Translations under genes and position numbers: made by a program
Shown: positions 32,484-44,439 of the stretch, one piece after another
Layout of the letters: the number at the start of each line of letters is the position of its first letter
Position numbering within the stretch: the first letter of the stretch is position 1
Notes under the pieces: generated by a model
What the model was told of the DNA's origin: nothing
The model's input: the letters and a program-made list of their open reading frames with translations, nothing else
Database searches by the model: none
Source: Sialis fuliginosa
Taxonomy: Eukaryota; Arthropoda; Insecta; Megaloptera; Sialidae
Length of the DNA stretch: 64,000 nt
Assembly (NCBI GenBank): GCA_961205875.1
Contig: OY540812.1
Coordinates: forward strand, 1,674,001-1,738,000
Reading direction: 5' to 3'

Positions 32484-33478
32484 AGAAGTTTCACTTCAAA
32501 AACTGCTTGTTTTACATAAATACGTTTAACCATTTCACCACGAACAACATCAAGCACTTCTATCTAGAAGCATTCATTAGCAATTCATTGTTACAGAAAG
32601 GGTTAAACGATAAACATTCGATAGAGGTGTGAGTAGACATACATATCTCGCTTAGGTTTGCGAGTTTCTAGTGTGCTTGTGTTTGACCCATCCTGCCCCC
32701 AAGAATCCTTGCTGCTCGATTTCCGCGCGTCTCGACTACCCCACTCGAGTTAGACAGGATGCTCTCCAGGAAATACGTTCCATCCGCCTGTTGTTATGAC
32801 GCATTTGTGCCCTATTGGCCGCCTTTATTTACATTAACAGCCAAATTAATTTACACATAATATTAAGGTACTGTAGTAATTTCCGATGTAACGCAATTAA
32901 TTAATTATATCCAAGAGCTAATGGCTTTTTCGACAAATTATTTACCAAGAGCTGAAACTTTTAAAAATGATAATGTCCCCAGTGTTAAACTACGTGTTTT
33001 GTATACGGTTTTTTTGTTAACCCATTAACGCCCAAAAACATGCAGACGATTTAAAAAAAAAAATTATATGTAGGTATACTTAAGTTATTCCATATGATTT
33101 AAACAAAATTTGAAATCGCATGCTTCAGTTGGATAAAATATATTAGCATATCACATGCCTCTATTCATCCTTAATCCTTAATAATAATATATATAAAGCT
33201 CAACGTCTCTCTGTCTGTCTGTCCGTTAGTTACCTTATCACTCGAGAACCACTTATATTAGCATATCACATGCTCAATTCATATACAAATAATTTCCAAC
33301 AAAAACGTTGTAATACATTCGATTCGACTCCAACATCTTTACAATACAATGTACTGGGCGCTTTTTATTTTAACTCGGTTCAGATAGTCAGTAAAAGTCA
33401 GTATTTTTAGATAACTGTGTCAGTAAAATCTGTATTTTTGGACACTGGACTTGTTTCGACCCTTGCGGTTTAAGATAG
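32484..33478. other. Low-repeat stretch with a CTGT-rich motif
   Basis: 32640-32830 is GC-richer and unique in the window. 33181-33260 (ATATATAAAGCTCAACG, TCTCTGTCTGTCTGTCCG, TATCACTCGAGAACCACTTA) matches 59450-59530 and is a dispersed repeat. No gene is seen. Confidence 0.45.
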
Positions 33479-34256
33479 CCCGTTTTGCACCGTATTAATC
33501 TATGGTCAGGCTTAGCTAAGTCTGGATTAAGTCTGAGCAAAGCTTAAGTTTTGTTTCGTTTGCACCGTCTCCCAAGCCATCATGCTTAGCTATAAAACCG
33601 TTAAACATGACAGCACTGTAAAAATCTAGTAACTTTTTATATCTTACGTTTATGTAGAGGCTGATTTTTCAAAAACGCATCTGTCAAACACATATTTTAG
33701 TCGAAATTCAAAACAGAGGAACATAATTTCAAAAGAGAAATGTATTTACTAGACATAAGATATTAAAAAGGAAACATTAAAAAAATGAAATAATAATTTT
33801 AAGTATTTTTATTTATTTATACATATAATAGTCATCAAACGAAACCATCAATAAAAATTATATTCATCCATATCATTAAAATAATTTGAACGGGTATAAA
33901 TCAGTTTGGAAAAGCCAAACTCAATAATGTCTATAATATCTAAATCGTCCTCAAAAATATCGTGCATTCAAATATCCATGATTGAATTCAACACAAAACA
34001 AATTATACTTAACACAAAGAAACAGAACTATGTGACAGACGTTTATAGGTTATACAGTAATGTCCAGGTTATGTACAAAGTATGTCGTTTGGTTCCTATT
34101 GGTTCCTTACTTTAAGTTTGACTTAAGACCTCGCTAGCAAGGACTTATGTAGATTTAAGATAGACTTAAGAAATTGTGGAGAACGGTGCAACAAAAATCG
34201 TTGTCTTAAGATTGACTTAAGTTTAAGCCAGACTTAACTAGTACGGTGCAAACGGG
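33479..34256. mobile_element. CCCGTTTGCACCGT inverted-repeat element
   Basis: CCCGTTTTGCACCGTATTAA at the left and AGTACGGTGCAAACGGG at the right form the ends. Subterminal regions are inverted and rich in CTTAAGT/AGACTTA motifs (33510-33590, 34130-34240). The 778-bp length and non-coding AT-rich middle suit a degenerate non-autonomous DNA transposon. No clear target duplication. Confidence 0.7.
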
Positions 34257-34529
34257 TATTAGATTCAGTATAGATCACACTTGAATACAAATTATTTGTA
34301 CTTACCACTGCTGTGGTTATTTTTCTTTTCGCGACGATTTTCTGAAATCTGTGCATATAAAAGACACTTGCAAACACAGAAGATCAAAGTCTCTGTGTAA
34401 GTTACCACTTAAGATCCCCCCTGTTATATTTTTATAAAGTGTCTACGTGGCATAGGAGCGACACGGATTTCGTGCGAAATGAGGGGGAGGTGGAGATGTG
34501 AAAAAGGGGGGAGGATATAATGGAAGAAA

Positions 34530-34960
34530 TGGAGAGGGCGGAGGCAGAATTCAAAACTTTGTCCGATTATAAAGATGCAATGAAAGAAATGTCGGATTAT
34601 AATTTATTTTCAGCACAATTGTATAAAATTGTAAATCCGTTTTTGCATCCTCGCAATATCGAAGATACGAGAAGCTTTGTGATCGTTTTAGATTTCAAAA
34701 TTTTAAATTGATCTGAACCGATATTAATGAAACTTGATTGGATGGTTAGGTCTGGCTTGAGGACGGTCCCATTTCAAAATCATCAAAATCGTTTGTAAGG
34801 GGGAGGGGTGAAATTCCAAAATATGTATTTTTTCAAGATATCTCAAGAACGACACATGTTACGTGAAAATTTTATAGAATATTTTTTGTAGAGCATTAAA
34901 TTTCCTATAATATGGGTCCACAACGTTTGTTGTAAAATATTCCCTTACAAAGATTTATCT
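34530..34960. repeat. Dispersed repeat, inverse of 22090-22450
   Basis: TCCTCGCAATATCGAAGATA, ATATCTCAAGAACGACACAT and GTTACGTGAAAATTTTATAG mirror the earlier copy. The 63-codon frame at 34520 overlaps it and is probably not a gene. Confidence 0.65.
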
Positions 34961-36108
34961 TAATTTATTTTTAAAAAATCGTGTTCTGTTTTTCTAAATT
35001 CATATTTGCTTGGGCATATTAAATGTCATAAATTTATATTTAGATTGAAATTGTAATTAAAAATATACGAAAAAATAATCAGTTTTTATTTAAATTGTTG
35101 AATAATTAACTACCTTTAGTGAATTTAGCACGAGGAAGCACTGTGCATTTACTTGGCAGATGTTTTTATATATATAGAGACAAGAAGAAACATAAAGTGT
35201 GTTTTGTTTTCAAAGAAATACGTAAATAAATAAATGATACAATAAAATTTATTAATTTTGATTTATTTGAAAATAATTGGATCACATAAAATGTAAACAC
35301 CGAGAGATATGAAAGTTCTAAAAGCCTCTTATATTCCAACCACTTATGTTGGAGGGAAATCATTTAATAACGACTAAAACAAAGAAATATTTGTATGTTT
35401 ATTTGCTCGCGAGATAAAAGAAGCTTGTAATGAACTGAAGATAAATCAAAGTGGAACGTATTAGCGATGAAAATAAAGAGAAAAATATTAAATTATTATC
35501 AAGAATATTACGTGAAAGGTTGATGACTTCAACAGTTATTTAAATATTATTTATTTTAAAAGAACTTTTTAATAAAAGTAATGAATTTATATCACGAGGT
35601 ATTTATATCATTAATTATGACCGATCTCACCACTTAACCTTAGCGATTATGGAACACATAAAAATTTTAAATTGTTGCACCAACGATTTAAGTGTTCCTT
35701 AAGTCGTTAAGTATCACCTTAATTTAAGTCCACTTTATCTTAAAACTGTATACAAAAATGAATATTGTAAACATTTTTGATAAAATTATTGATGGCAATG
35801 ATGCAGATATCATTGGTATAATAGTTTATGGCATTTCAAGCCAAGTTTATTACAGATATAACTAACCATTTTTATAAATGTCAAAATTAACCTTTTTAAA
35901 ACAGTTTCGTTTAACAAAGCCTCCAATGTTAACTTTGATAGCTCGTTTGAAAAATAGACTCGAATATTTATATTTATTATTATACAGTGCGTTCACGATG
36001 AAAGGAACAAATTCGTTTAAAATTCAGGTAATTATTTTGTGGAAAAACGCTCGGACACTTCGATTAGTACTTTTAGTTGCGGATTTTTTGACATAAGAAA
36101 ATTGTATA
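34961..36108. other. AT-rich region with one repeat fragment
   Basis: 35030-35165 matches 20275-20515 (GCACGAGGAAGCACTGTGCA). The stretch 35640-35755 carries TTAAGT-rich motifs like the ends of the 33479 element. No gene is recognised. Confidence 0.4.
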
Positions 36109-36290
36109 CAGGGTGTCTCAGGAAAAACATATGCAGTCATCATTGATTTTTTTAAATGGAACACCCTATATATTATACCTTTTTTGAATTCTGCGATAAA
36201 TTCTGAACACTTTTTGTACAGCATATCATATCTCTAAAATCAGCGGTTTTCGGAATAATGACGTTTGAAAATTGACATTTTGAAATACAC
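36109..36290. repeat. CAGGGTGTCTCAGG terminal fragment
   Basis: TATACAGGGTGTCTCAGGAA begins a segment that continues AAATGGAACACCCTATATAT. This arrangement is common at the ends of TA-inserting MITEs in insects (recall). No second terminus was located, so it may be a small element of about 70 bp (36109-36173, inverted CACCCTATA) or a fragment of a longer one. Confidence 0.45.
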
Positions 36291-36679
36291 ACAAGTCAAA
36301 TAAAATGTTTAAATTGAAAAAATGTATATATTTATATTTATTGGAAATCTTCAGGGCTAATAATTAGCCCTGAAGGTGTCAACTGCAATGTAAGTATATT
36401 AAAGAAATGCGTTTTACAGTTAAAATGCACCCCTATTTATGTAAAAACAATTAAGCGAATGAAAATCTCAACATTGGGATGACAAATCATAATTCGACTT
36501 ATTAATTATTAAAAGAGGTTCACTCGGCGTTTTCCCCTCATTCTACATTTATTCAGCCGAGAGGTTTAATTGTTGCATCAGAAACCAACGTTTATTTTGT
36601 TTCTTCTGGTTGTTACACCACTTATAATTCTAGTATAGGAAAATACAACGTAAAAAATTACAACGTAATGGAACAACCA
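36291..36679. other. No recognised gene
   Basis: A short inverted motif (GGGCTAATAATTAGCCC) sits at 36354-36370. The remainder is AT-rich without assignable features. Confidence 0.45.
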
Positions 36680-36965
36680 GTGCCGGCCTTAGCAAATAAA
36701 TCTCGCCCTCTCTCCCCCTAAAAAAATGTTAAAGAATCACCGAAAATGTCAATTAAAATTGATAAATTAACAAATAAATTGAATAATTCATATCTCAGCT
36801 TGGCGAGTTCCTACAGACTCAAGATTTAAAAAAAAATATAATTTACATTATTAACTTTAAGACTATCAAATGCCCTAAGACCGTCGAGACCTCCTTCCCC
36901 TATTATGAACAAATTAAAATTGATAAATCAACAAATAAGTTGATTAGTTAATATCTCAGCTAATA
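36680..36965. repeat. Diverged 160-bp satellite monomers behind a hAT-like end
   Basis: CAGTGCCGGCCTTAG at 36680 resembles a hAT-type terminus. It is followed by two diverged satellite monomers, with CAGCTTGGCGAGTTCCTACA, TTAACTTTAAGACTATCAAA and ACAAATAAGTTGATTAGTTA recognisable. The right terminus was not found. Confidence 0.65.
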
Positions 36966-37008
36966 CTTTATTAAAATTTTGTTATTAATTTAATTTTTGT
37001 TATTTCAG

Positions 37009-37048
37009 GATAGTTGGATTCTCTCACAAAACAACGCTCGGAATAAAT
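37009..37048 (+). other. Candidate 40-nt internal exon
   Basis: A strong acceptor (TTTTTGTTATTTCAG, ending at 37008) and a consensus donor (GTAAGT at 37049) enclose 40 nt. These read IVGFSHKTTLGIN or DSWILSQNNARNK in the two open phases. No other exon of a matching gene is visible, so the function is unknown. A chance pairing of sites is possible, but this is the best splice-site pair I found. Confidence 0.35.
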
Positions 37049-37206
37049 GTAAGTGTATACTATATTTTAAATTAAATTACGTTTTTTTAGGGTTCCGTAG
37101 AAAACTAGGAACCCTTATATATGCAATTTAATCCTGAGGAAGAATGTAGGTTATTTTATATCCCAAAAATTGATTAGGTTAAAAAAACGTTTGTGCGTGT
37201 ACAGTA

Positions 37207-37693
37207 GGGTGTTTTTGTTTTTTTTGCGGTCCCATTGGCCTATGTTTTAGCTTTGGATCAAAAGTTAACTGTCCCAAAATTTCAGACTCGTAGATCAAAC
37301 CTGTGGACGGCACAAACCGAGTCTTTTTCTCATTTGATTAACATGGGAAAAATTACTTTTTTACTTATGCGTGAATATCTCGTTGAAAAATGTATTTATT
37401 TTAATTTCTTACAGCAGCATATCATAGAGAATTAAATTTCTTACAAAAAAGATCCCAAGTGTTCAATTCGTAGATCGAATATTTTTAAAGATATGTTCGT
37501 TTAAACATTATCATAAAAAGTAAAATCCAATTTTTATGATAATTTTTAAACAAACATTTCTTAAAATTTATTGGATTTATGAATTGGGCACTTAATTCTC
37601 TACAAAATATTGCATAAGTAAAAAAGTAATCCATGAAATTTTGGGACAATTAACTTTTGATCCAAAGCTAAAAAAATAAAAATAAAAACACCC
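37207..37693. mobile_element. TA-flanked GGGTG foldback MITE, copy 2
   Basis: Ends GGGTGTTTTTGTTTT and AAAACACCC, with TA at 37205-37206 and 37694-37695. It shares TTTTAGCTTTGGATCAAAAG, CAAACCTGTGGACGGCACAA and GTGAATATCTCGTTGAAAA with the copy at 5330, but much of its right arm is deleted. The 66-codon frame at 37235 is arm sequence. TA duplication fits a Tc1/mariner-type enzyme. Confidence 0.85.
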
Positions 37694-37695
37694 TA

Positions 37696-38185
37696 GTGTA
37701 CAAATCTAGCGTCGGAATGCGAAACTAAAAACCTGTTTTATCGACTAACATAACAGAAATCTGTATTTACCTAATTTAAATTCCACGCGGACGAAGTCGC
37801 GGGTAACAGCTGTTGTTATGTTATAATTTGATCTCAAATGACAATTTTGCAATCAACTAATAACATTTTTGTTTTTTAATATTTGAATAGCTGCTTTATA
37901 CATACAATTTTTTATGTTATTAACCTGAAAGCTTTTGATCCGTTTGTTCTAATTGAAATATGATGTTTTATATCAATCTAACATTGAATATTCCATCGAA
38001 TATAAAACAATTACTCTACAGTTATTATATTAATGTGCAAACTCAATCAAATTTTAAAATAAAATTTAATTTTGTCATTGGCAGCTTTTAACATTTAAAT
38101 AAACCGCATTTATAGTCGAATTGTGTCATTTGTTTTAAACTAATTAATATAAAATACATTTCTGAATTATGTGTCTATGCGCGTG
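37696..38185. repeat. Dispersed repeat fragments beside the foldback
   Basis: 37700-37760 (AAACTAAAAACCTGTTTTAT) is the same repeat as 6057-6125. ACGCGGACGAAGTCGCGGGT at 37785 matches a terminal motif common in insect repeats (from memory). 38076-38175 is the first copy of a sequence duplicated at 38250-38335. Confidence 0.55.
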
Positions 38186-39215
38186 CAGTGGCGTACGCAA
38201 AAATATACTCACGAAAAAAATTAAAGGAACTTTTTATCGAAAAAAAAAATCATTGGCAGCTTTTAACATTTATAGTAGCATTATGTCATTTGTTTTAAAC
38301 TAATTAATATAAAACACATTTCTGAATTATGTGTGCATGCGTATGCAGTGGCGTACGCAAAAATATACTCACGGAAATAAATGAAAGGAACTTTTTATCG
38401 AAAAAAAAAATGCCCATTTTTAAATTAGTTCCAATAGGTCAAATATGATCGTTTTTGGATTTAGTGAGGTAGAAATTGAAGAAAATGTTATCTTATTTTC
38501 GAATTCAGACGTACGCAAAAATATACTCACGGAAAAAAAATTGAAGGTACTTTTTATCGAAAAAAAAAATGCCCATTTTTAAAGTAGTGCTAATAGGTCA
38601 AATATGATCGTTTTTGGATTTAGTGAGGTAGAAATTGAAGAAAATGTTATCTTCTTTTCGAATTCAGACGTACGCAAAAGATACTCACGGAAAAAAATCA
38701 AAGGAACTTTTTATCGAAAAAAAAAATGCCCATTTTTAAATTAGTGCCGATAGGTCAAATTTGATCGTTTTTGGATTTAGCGGGGTAGAAATTGAAGAAA
38801 ATTTTATCTTCTTTTCGAATTCAGGGTTATTTTTATGTTGTTAAGCATTTTTTAAGACCACCCTGTGGTGGAATAAAAAATGAAATATTGGAAGTTTCAC
38901 ATTGTGATGTCGAATTTTTTTTTTTTTCAAAATTCCATATTAGCCATTTTTTTTAGTAAATTTCATCAATTTTCAAATGATTTTTTTTTTTAAATATTTA
39001 TAGCATTTTTTGGTGTAAAGATATTTGAGTTTGAAAGAAAAATGTACACTATTAAAAAAAAAACTTGATCCTAAAAAATGATACAAAACGAAAATCAATA
39101 TTCGTTGATCACAAACAAAAATTTTATCGTTTTTCAAAAAAAAAAAAAAAATTTGTAAATTTTTTTTTTAAAGTAAATATTATTTAATTTTTGTACGTTC
39201 TTAACTACGCCACTG
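38186..39215. mobile_element. CAGTGGCG-bounded element filled with ~160-bp tandem units
   Basis: The left end is CAGTGGCGTACGC (38186, repeated at 38346) and the right end CTACGCCACTG stops at 39215. Units starting with TACGCAAAAATATACTCACG and carrying TGATCGTTTTTGGATTTAG recur at about 38350, 38510 and 38670. The ends match hAT-type termini, but no 8-bp duplication is visible outside. This tandem unit is unrelated to the 160-bp satellite. Confidence 0.7.
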
Positions 39216-40705
39216 TACATAAATATACACGCTGTGTTAGACAGGGTTAACAAGAAGAAATAATTGCTCTAACTGATTTTAAATTTATAATACAAACACT
39301 GCAAAAATATGTATTTCATCTAATATTTTATAAAGTTGAACTTCGCCCTGTGCAAACATTGCTAGTAGGGAAAAGGTTTAATGTTGAATAACCTAAGCCG
39401 AAATTATTTTGTATTCGATTGTTGTCAGATTTTTGATGCGTGATTTTTTTATGATGTTTATGTACAGTTTTAAATATATATTTTTAAACATCAAACAACA
39501 TAATTAAAAATGAAAATTATATGGGTATTTAAAATATATTTAATGGATTATAAAAGTTTTTTTTAACCAGTAATGTTTTGGATGTATATTTTTTTGATAA
39601 ATAATTATCATTTTAAATTAATTTTTCAATAGTTTAATTATTTATGAGCTTTTCCACCAGTAATTAATTTTTTAAATATTTAACCATCTATTGAACGTTA
39701 TGAATTTTTATAAGTAGGGTAAATGCAGGAGGGAATGGGTGTAAGAGGTAATTGGGTGTTTTTTTTGTTTTGTTTTTTTTTCATTTGCTTGATATATATG
39801 CACGTTAGAACTGGGGGGAATTGGGTGGGAAACTGTTTTTTTGTATTTTTTTACATTCAAAAGCAAGAATAAATTTTTTATATATTATCGTAGTTGAAAA
39901 GCAAATTGGAACAGAAAAACGAGTGAGTTAATTTTTAAGAATATTTTAGTCTGTAGGATTGAATTTCAAAAAACATACCACCCATTTCCCCCCACTTACC
40001 CTATATATCAGAAATTTTTTTGAAAAAAAAAAAAAAAATTACAAACTCTGCTTTGCTTGTAATAAAGTATTTTTTATCGCTGTATAAAAATAAATAAACT
40101 ACGTAAAAAGGGTTAAAATTGATTTATATGGATTGCATATTCATGTCCAGTGAAAAAAATATATACATAAAAAATGTGCACCTTCGAATATTTTTTTTTT
40201 TCGCCAAAAAAATGACGGACGTATAATTTTTGGAATACAAGTTACCTCCACCATTTGTATTAAACATTTTGAAAATAGCTCCGTTATAAAATTGATTTGT
40301 ATGGATCCATATTCATACCCCGCCTTTTTGAAAAAAAAAATATATATATATAAAAAAATGTTCTGCTCAGAATTTTTTTATCGCCAATAAAAAAATTACA
40401 GATATACCCCCACCATTTAGAAAATGGCTCCATTAGTACTACATTAAAAAGGAGCAGGTAATTATCAATTATTTTTTTAAAATTAAAATAATTACAAATA
40501 AATATATAGTATTCTAAAATTGATTATCGCCAACACATGGAGTGTCCATCTCTGCTATGGAGTATGTAGGGGAGGTTAGGTATCGGGTGTAGGGTAAAAG
40601 GCCACCTAATTCCATTATGTCCGGCATTTAATTCGATAATCAATTGCAAAATATATATTACATTGAATTGTTCATCGCTGCGTATTGTACCATTTATAAT
40701 ATATA
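39216..40705. other. AT-rich region with a weak two-unit tandem repeat
   Basis: About 40105-40260 and 40265-40440 share TTGATTTATATGGATTGCAT-like openings, TTCGCCAAAAAAATGACGG-like middles and CACCATTT. Nothing else is assigned between 39220 and 40100. Confidence 0.45.
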
Positions 40706-40707
40706 TA

Positions 40708-41238
40708 CAGGGTGAGTCGGGAGGAATCTGTAATACTCCAGGAATGTATTGTACACGTGAAAATAATAACAAAAACCCCAAATTTTATTATCCGATTTTC
40801 ATTTGTTTTTAAGTTATAGCGTAATTAAAAATTAAAGAAATTTCAGTAATTATTGAAGTACTAATAATGGATAAAGTAGTATGCTATGTTCCAGGCTCGA
40901 AAACATTTGATACATTTGATCATTTTTGTACTGTCAAACTGATTTAAGTACGTAACCTAACCTAACCTGATTTAAGTACGGTTATTTCTTGAGTTTGTAC
41001 GATTAAAGAGTTACAAAATGCCACACATTTATTCAAATGTAGAATATGCAAATATGGTGTTTGTTAATTTATTAATTTTTAGTAATTACATATGTATGAA
41101 ATTTCTTTAATTTTTAATTATGCTATCTATAACTTAAAAATAAATGAAAATCGGATAATAAAATTTGGGGTTTTTGTTATTATTTTCACGTGTACAATAC
41201 ATTCCTGGAGTATTATAGATTCCTCCCGACTCACCCTG
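40708..41238. mobile_element. TA-flanked CAGGGTGAG foldback MITE
   Basis: CAGGGTGAGTCGGGAGGAAT begins the element, its inverse ends it, and TA lies outside each end (40706-40707, 41239-41240). The arms of about 145 bp are nearly identical and include TTGTACACGTGAAAATAATA. Three AACCT units lie in the centre (40952-40967). The frames at 40524 and 41092 overlap the arms and are not genes. Confidence 0.9.
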
Positions 41239-41740
41239 TATATTTGTGTGTGTGTGTGTATGAAAAGCTCAATGTTGCTAAACACAAAACGTGTATAATT
41301 TGCACCAACCGGAACGGTAGTCCGGTTAGCGTTGGTGATAAAGAAATGATTGTATTTTGCTGCAATACCTATATTATAATACAGTCGGACTCCTATAAGT
41401 TCGAACCATTTAAGTTAGGGTTCCCCTACATCGGAGGAGAATTTGTTTCCCCCACTCCTTACCGTCTTTGTACGCTGTGCAATACTGAACATGCGCAAAC
41501 GGTAAGAAAATAATAATTAAAATGGTTTCGCAATTATATAAATGGAAATATACGTACAACGTTATTAGACAGACGAAAAAAAAAACAATATGTAATCAAA
41601 TACTTGCATTAGTATTCAAATATATTTTTCTGAAGACGCCATACATTACAAATGATGAACTGTCAGATAACTTTTCAATTTTACCACCAGAGTACAATTC
41701 ACATGGGTTATGTTTAATAGTTCTGAGCAAAGTGTGCGAG
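41239..41740. other. Unassigned with a pogo-like terminal string
   Basis: A GT run follows at 41244-41259. CAGTCGGACTCCTATAAGTT at 41383 resembles a pogo/Tigger terminal repeat, but no partner was found. The 107-codon plus-strand frame (41190-41513) crosses several repeats and is not credible. Confidence 0.35.
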
Positions 41741-41743
41741 TAA

Positions 41744-42064
41744 TGTCCGGTATTATAAAGGAGCTAGCAAATTTGTTAGCTTGCAAGCACTTTCAAATGA
41801 GATATCAAACTTATATGACTGTTCTTTTGGAGTTTGTTGAAGACTTTGACAAGTTTCGCGCACGCGTTGTAGGTAAATACCAACGGTATTAAAACAGTGG
41901 TGATATTATGAAAATTCTTTTGTACGGTCAAAGATACCAACTGTGTTACAATTAGTTGAAGTATCACTGCTCTAAATTCCATAGATACTAGTACAGAATT
42001 AATACCCCATTTGAAAGTGCTTGCTAGCTAGCAAATTTTGGTAGCTCCTTTATAATACCGGACA
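41744..42064. mobile_element. TGTCCGG MITE (PIF/Harbinger-like), full copy
   Basis: 321 bp running from TGTCCGGTATTATAAAGGAG to CTCCTTTATAATACCGGACA, with TAA at 41741-41743 and 42065-42067. The 3-bp TWA duplication fits PIF/Harbinger. Subterminal AGCTAGCAAATTTG repeats form inverted arms. It is the reference copy for the fragments at 203, 21972 and 63701. The frames at 41710 and 41776 are arm sequence. Confidence 0.9.
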
Positions 42065-42436
42065 TAAGAGAGAGAAAGCTATTCCCATCTCATTTCATTA
42101 GATCGGTATTGTGATAGAAGGGGTAAGTTCTAATTCCTAGAATTTACGGTCCCATAGCTTTATAATATAAATATAGAATAAAATTGCAGTTACTTTCTCA
42201 GGTCTCATTTCGTATCTTATTTCTTATATTTTTTTCATTAGCAAAAACCGATAAGGATATCTGCTTTTGTTGGTACAGTTAATTTCAGAAACAGTTCTAT
42301 CGAAACTTATCCGTAAATTGAGCTGAAATGGAATTCATGTTTGTATATTATTTTCTACTTGTAATTTTTTGTGTGTTTTATTTATCATGGAACAAATGAA
42401 ATCGAATTTGAGAATTCTTGCATCGCGTCCGACAAT

Positions 42437-43090
42437 GTGACAAAAAAGTCTTCATAATAAATTTATGTATTAAAAACTGACGTAAGTAACGCTTTTGATC
42501 CCCCCCCCTCCCCAACGTGAAGTTTTAAAGACCCGACCCCCAATGTTTTACGTAATTAATGGATTTTCAAAAATATATTTCACCTAAAATGTGACAAAAA
42601 ATTTTCTTTATTGTCAATTTACGTATTAAAAACTGACGTAAGTAACGCTTTTGATACCCCCCTCCCCTTCCCCTAACGTGAATTTTTAAGGACCCGACCC
42701 TACCAGGGTGTCCACTTTCTGGAAAGTCAGGGAAACCTAAAGTCAATTTCTTTAAAATTCTAAAAAGTCAGGGAATTTATTAAATTTTTTTTGGAAAATC
42801 ATTTATTATAAATTCTGGGAAGTCAATGAAGAAGAAAAAAGCGTATAAATTTAAGTTGACAAGCAAAAAAAGGTTTTTTTCAATTTTTTTGCACATTCTG
42901 GGGGCCCTCGATCACTTCTTGCCCCCAAACCTCTAGTAGTCAGGGAATTTTGAATCTGTGGTCAGGGATAAGTCAGGGAATTTTATTTTCAAAAAACTGT
43001 GAACACCCTGCTTACGTATTTAATGGATTTTCAAAAATATATTTCACCTGAAATATGACGAAAAATTTTTTCTTCATTATCCATCTGAAA
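42437..43090. repeat. ~165-bp tandem repeat interrupted by a MITE
   Basis: AAAAACTGACGTAAGTAACG (about 42472 and 42629), GGATTTTCAAAAATATATTT (42562 and 43023) and GACCCGACCC (42529 and 42691) define two and a half units. The second unit is split by the AGTCAGGG MITE, and the first provides the uninterrupted version. Confidence 0.8.
42704..43010. mobile_element. AGTCAGGG MITE, copy 2
   Basis: 307 bp from CAGGGTGTCCACTTTCTGG to TGAACACCCTG. Flanking CCTAC and CTTAC could be a decayed 5-bp duplication, in line with ATAAT around copy 1. The interior shares GCACATTCTGGGGGCCC and CTAGTAGTCAGGG with the copy at 8246. Confidence 0.8.
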
Positions 43091-43897
43091 TAATTTAACC
43101 ATTTCGTGACGATATACACTCGTGATCTTTTAGTGGGATTGCTGTATCATTATTTTCAGCACGATTTCTATCCACAGAACCCTGAGTCGATGTGATTGGA
43201 TTTAATTTGCGGCCAAACTTACAGCGGTTTCGACGGCTACTTGGGGGGGAGATCGCTTTAAGTATATACGTTTGGTCAACTTAACTTTTAAATGGATCAT
43301 TTGTTTCGGTGTTGGAAGCCGTATCAATGATTATTGAAGACCGCTAAGAGCTTTGACAACTTTGGGTATTGTTGGGGAAACCTGACAAATTTTCTTTTGA
43401 GCCGATTATAATTATTTATTAAATAACACGTGTTTTTTTATTTTTTGCTTAGTGTTGTTTTTTTTTATTAATCAAGTAGGTAATTTCATCTATTAAATTA
43501 GGGATTATCGATTGATTATGTAAGGCTTTTGGGGGAAGGGGATCCGTATTATCTTATGAGAAGGATTTCAAGAAGTTTTCTTTTTTTTATTTAATTGTTT
43601 TGTGCCCGTCTGTCACAGGTGATTTTCTATTAAACTATTCGATGTAACTATTTAAAATAGGGTGGGGTTGCCCAATTATAGATGTGATGTTGTAAAATGT
43701 TGAATTTTGACTCTGAGGGTAAATTGGGAAATGGAAAAAAGGGTGTCAAATGAAGGCACGAATTCAACAATATTTGTAGTGTATTATGATGTATTTTTTA
43801 AATCATTTTTCGGGAATAACGTTTAAAAATTGCTGCCCCCTATATTTATCACAAAAAGATCAATTTTTATGAACAGGTTTATTGTTTATTTCCTTAA
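43091..43897. other. No recognised gene or repeat
   Basis: 43110-43340 is less AT-rich (GTCGATGTGATTGG, GACGGCTACTTGGGGG) and unique in the window. It may be host sequence. The rest is AT-rich. Confidence 0.4.
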
Positions 43898-43906
43898 AAC
43901 TTTTTC

Positions 43907-44430
43907 CAAGGTATATAAAGACAAGGTTGTCTCATCAGCTCATGGACCAATCAGCGTTGGCACGGTAATTGACGTCACCGCGAGTACGTATTCAAATGTT
44001 ATAAATGTATAATAGAATATCAATCTTTTATTTATTCTTATCTTCGTATTTTTTGATATTTTAACAACACATACAATCAAAGAAGTACAAATTCGACATT
44101 GCAAAATCATGAAAATACTGTCACAGACAATTCGGTCTATTCGGGAAGTGTCATTTTTACTATTCTTAACTATTCTTAAGTTGGCAATACGTTATGTGAT
44201 TCTGACAGCTTTTTATGAGTTTGCAATATCGGATTTGTACTTCTTTGATTTGTATGTGTTGTTAAAATATCAAAAAATACGAAAACAAGAATAAATAAAA
44301 TAATTTTGTGTAATTGATATTCTATTATACATTTATAACATTTGAATATGTCTTCGTGGTGACGTCAATTCCTGCGCCAACGCTGATTGGTCAAGTAACT
44401 GATGAGACTACCTTGTTTTTATATACCTTG
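43907..44430. mobile_element. Long-arm foldback element with 9-bp duplication
   Basis: Arms of about 230 bp begin CAAGGTATATAAA and include GACCAATCAGCGTTGGC and AATTGACGTCACC. The element is flanked by AACTTTTTC on both sides (43898-43906, 44431-44439). A 9-bp duplication with long terminal repeats is typical of Mutator-like elements and of Drosophila FB-type foldbacks. The frames at 43830, 44109 and 44314 are arm sequence. No transposase. Confidence 0.88.
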
Positions 44431-44439
44431 AACTTTTTC

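Noticed and set aside
37783-37812. ACGCGGACGAAGTCGCGGGT as a specific retroelement 3' end
   Set aside because: I recognise the motif as common in insect repeats but cannot place it in a named family with only about 30 bp.
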